Positions 12,241 through 12,403 of a stretch of DNA of 12,403 bases are shown here, one piece after another (position 1 is the stretch's first letter; every line of letters begins with the position of its first letter). Below the pieces are notes generated by a model. The model saw only the letters and a list, made by a program, of their open reading frames with translations, did not search any database and was not told the DNA's origin. Source of the DNA: Oscillospiraceae bacterium (GTDB lineage Bacteria; Bacillota_A; Clostridia; Oscillospirales; Oscillospiraceae); NCBI GenBank assembly GCA_017537045.1, contig JAFYLN010000137.1:1-12403 (forward strand). The letters are read 5' to 3'. Made by a program: the position numbers and the translations under genes.

Positions 12241-12403
12241 CATATTTATGAAAACATGGTTGTGTAGGTTTGTCAATGATGTGTTACACATTCGGGAAAG
12301 AAAAAAGAATATGTTTCGGTGACTTCCAGTTGAGTGGTCTCATGGGGAAGTTGTTATATTGACGTTGTCTAACAGCCAGCTGCTTTTCGAAATCAGCAAA
12401 GGA
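12241..12403 (+). other. Leader region of a gene beginning beyond the window
   Basis: No gene is seen. The window ends in AAAGGA, a likely ribosome site, so a plus-strand gene probably starts just outside. A weak promoter candidate is TTGAGT (about 12330) with TTATAT or TATATT near 12354. TTTGTCAAT at 12269-12277 matches the Spo0A box in 8 of 9 positions, but a single site is weak evidence. A 24-codon ATG frame at 12248 lacks a ribosome site. Confidence 0.35.

Noticed and set aside
12264..12312. Possible sigma-H promoter (GTAGGTTTG ... AAAAGAATAT)
   Set aside because: The two halves are about 31 bases apart, far beyond the spacing sigma-H uses.
12248..12322. Small 24-codon frame starting MKTWLCRF near the right edge
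   Set aside because: No ribosome site precedes the ATG, and the preceding bases belong to the repeat end.
1..12403. CRISPR array
   Set aside because: The repeats differ in length and interior, are palindromic, and are scattered between genes without regular spacers; no cas gene is present.
1..12403. tRNA or rRNA genes
   Set aside because: No cloverleaf-like segment with a GTTCGANTC-type T loop, and no conserved rRNA stretch, was seen in the gaps between genes.

Overview
The window reads as a piece of a Gram-positive Clostridia chromosome, probably from the Oscillospirales (Faecalibacterium/Gemmiger/Subdoligranulum-like gut bacteria). This placement is an inference. It rests on a clear Spo0A sporulation regulator, clostridial-style MurA, DegV and DUF1836 proteins, strong AGGAGG ribosome binding sites, and intergenic spaces filled with small GC-rich palindromic repeats. 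Most genes are moderately GC-rich. The stretch from about 3490 to 4620 looks clearly more AT-rich and may have been acquired.

Layout. 1-141 is the end of a palindromic repeat. 153-1907 (-) is oligoendopeptidase F. It diverges from spo0A (2199-2975, +) across a regulatory region with several Spo0A-box-like sites, three of them at exact 10-bp spacing, upstream of a sigma-A promoter. 2976-3491 has no gene: it holds two repeat elements built as double GC hairpins, the probable spo0A terminator, and two copies of one terminator-like stem. 3492-4610 is a small accessory module: an XRE regulator (-) divergent from a two-gene unit for a two-helix membrane protein with a glycine-zipper tail and a 65-residue lipoprotein with two CxxC pairs. 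4922-5407 (+) is a hotdog acyl-CoA thioesterase, convergent with a sodium-dependent SLC6-type transporter (5603-7018, -). Next come murA (7209-8474, -, TTG start), an RsmF-type 16S rRNA m5C methyltransferase (8770-10059, -), a DegV/FakB fatty-acid-binding protein (10462-11322, -) and, divergent from it, a DUF1836 regulator (11473-11994, +). The right end holds another repeat and the leader of a gene that begins outside the window.

How the genes relate. Most are single housekeeping units with their own promoter and terminator, not one pathway. Two divergent pairs look like local regulatory circuits: XRE with the membrane/lipoprotein unit, where both -35 boxes share one inverted sequence, and DegV with DUF1836, where a perfect palindrome covers the degV start region. 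The most unusual feature at window scale is a repeat family with common outer ends (about 16-22 bp, imperfectly inverted) but different interiors. It occurs in at least three complete copies and one partial copy, and one copy appears to sit between the rsmF-type gene and its promoter.
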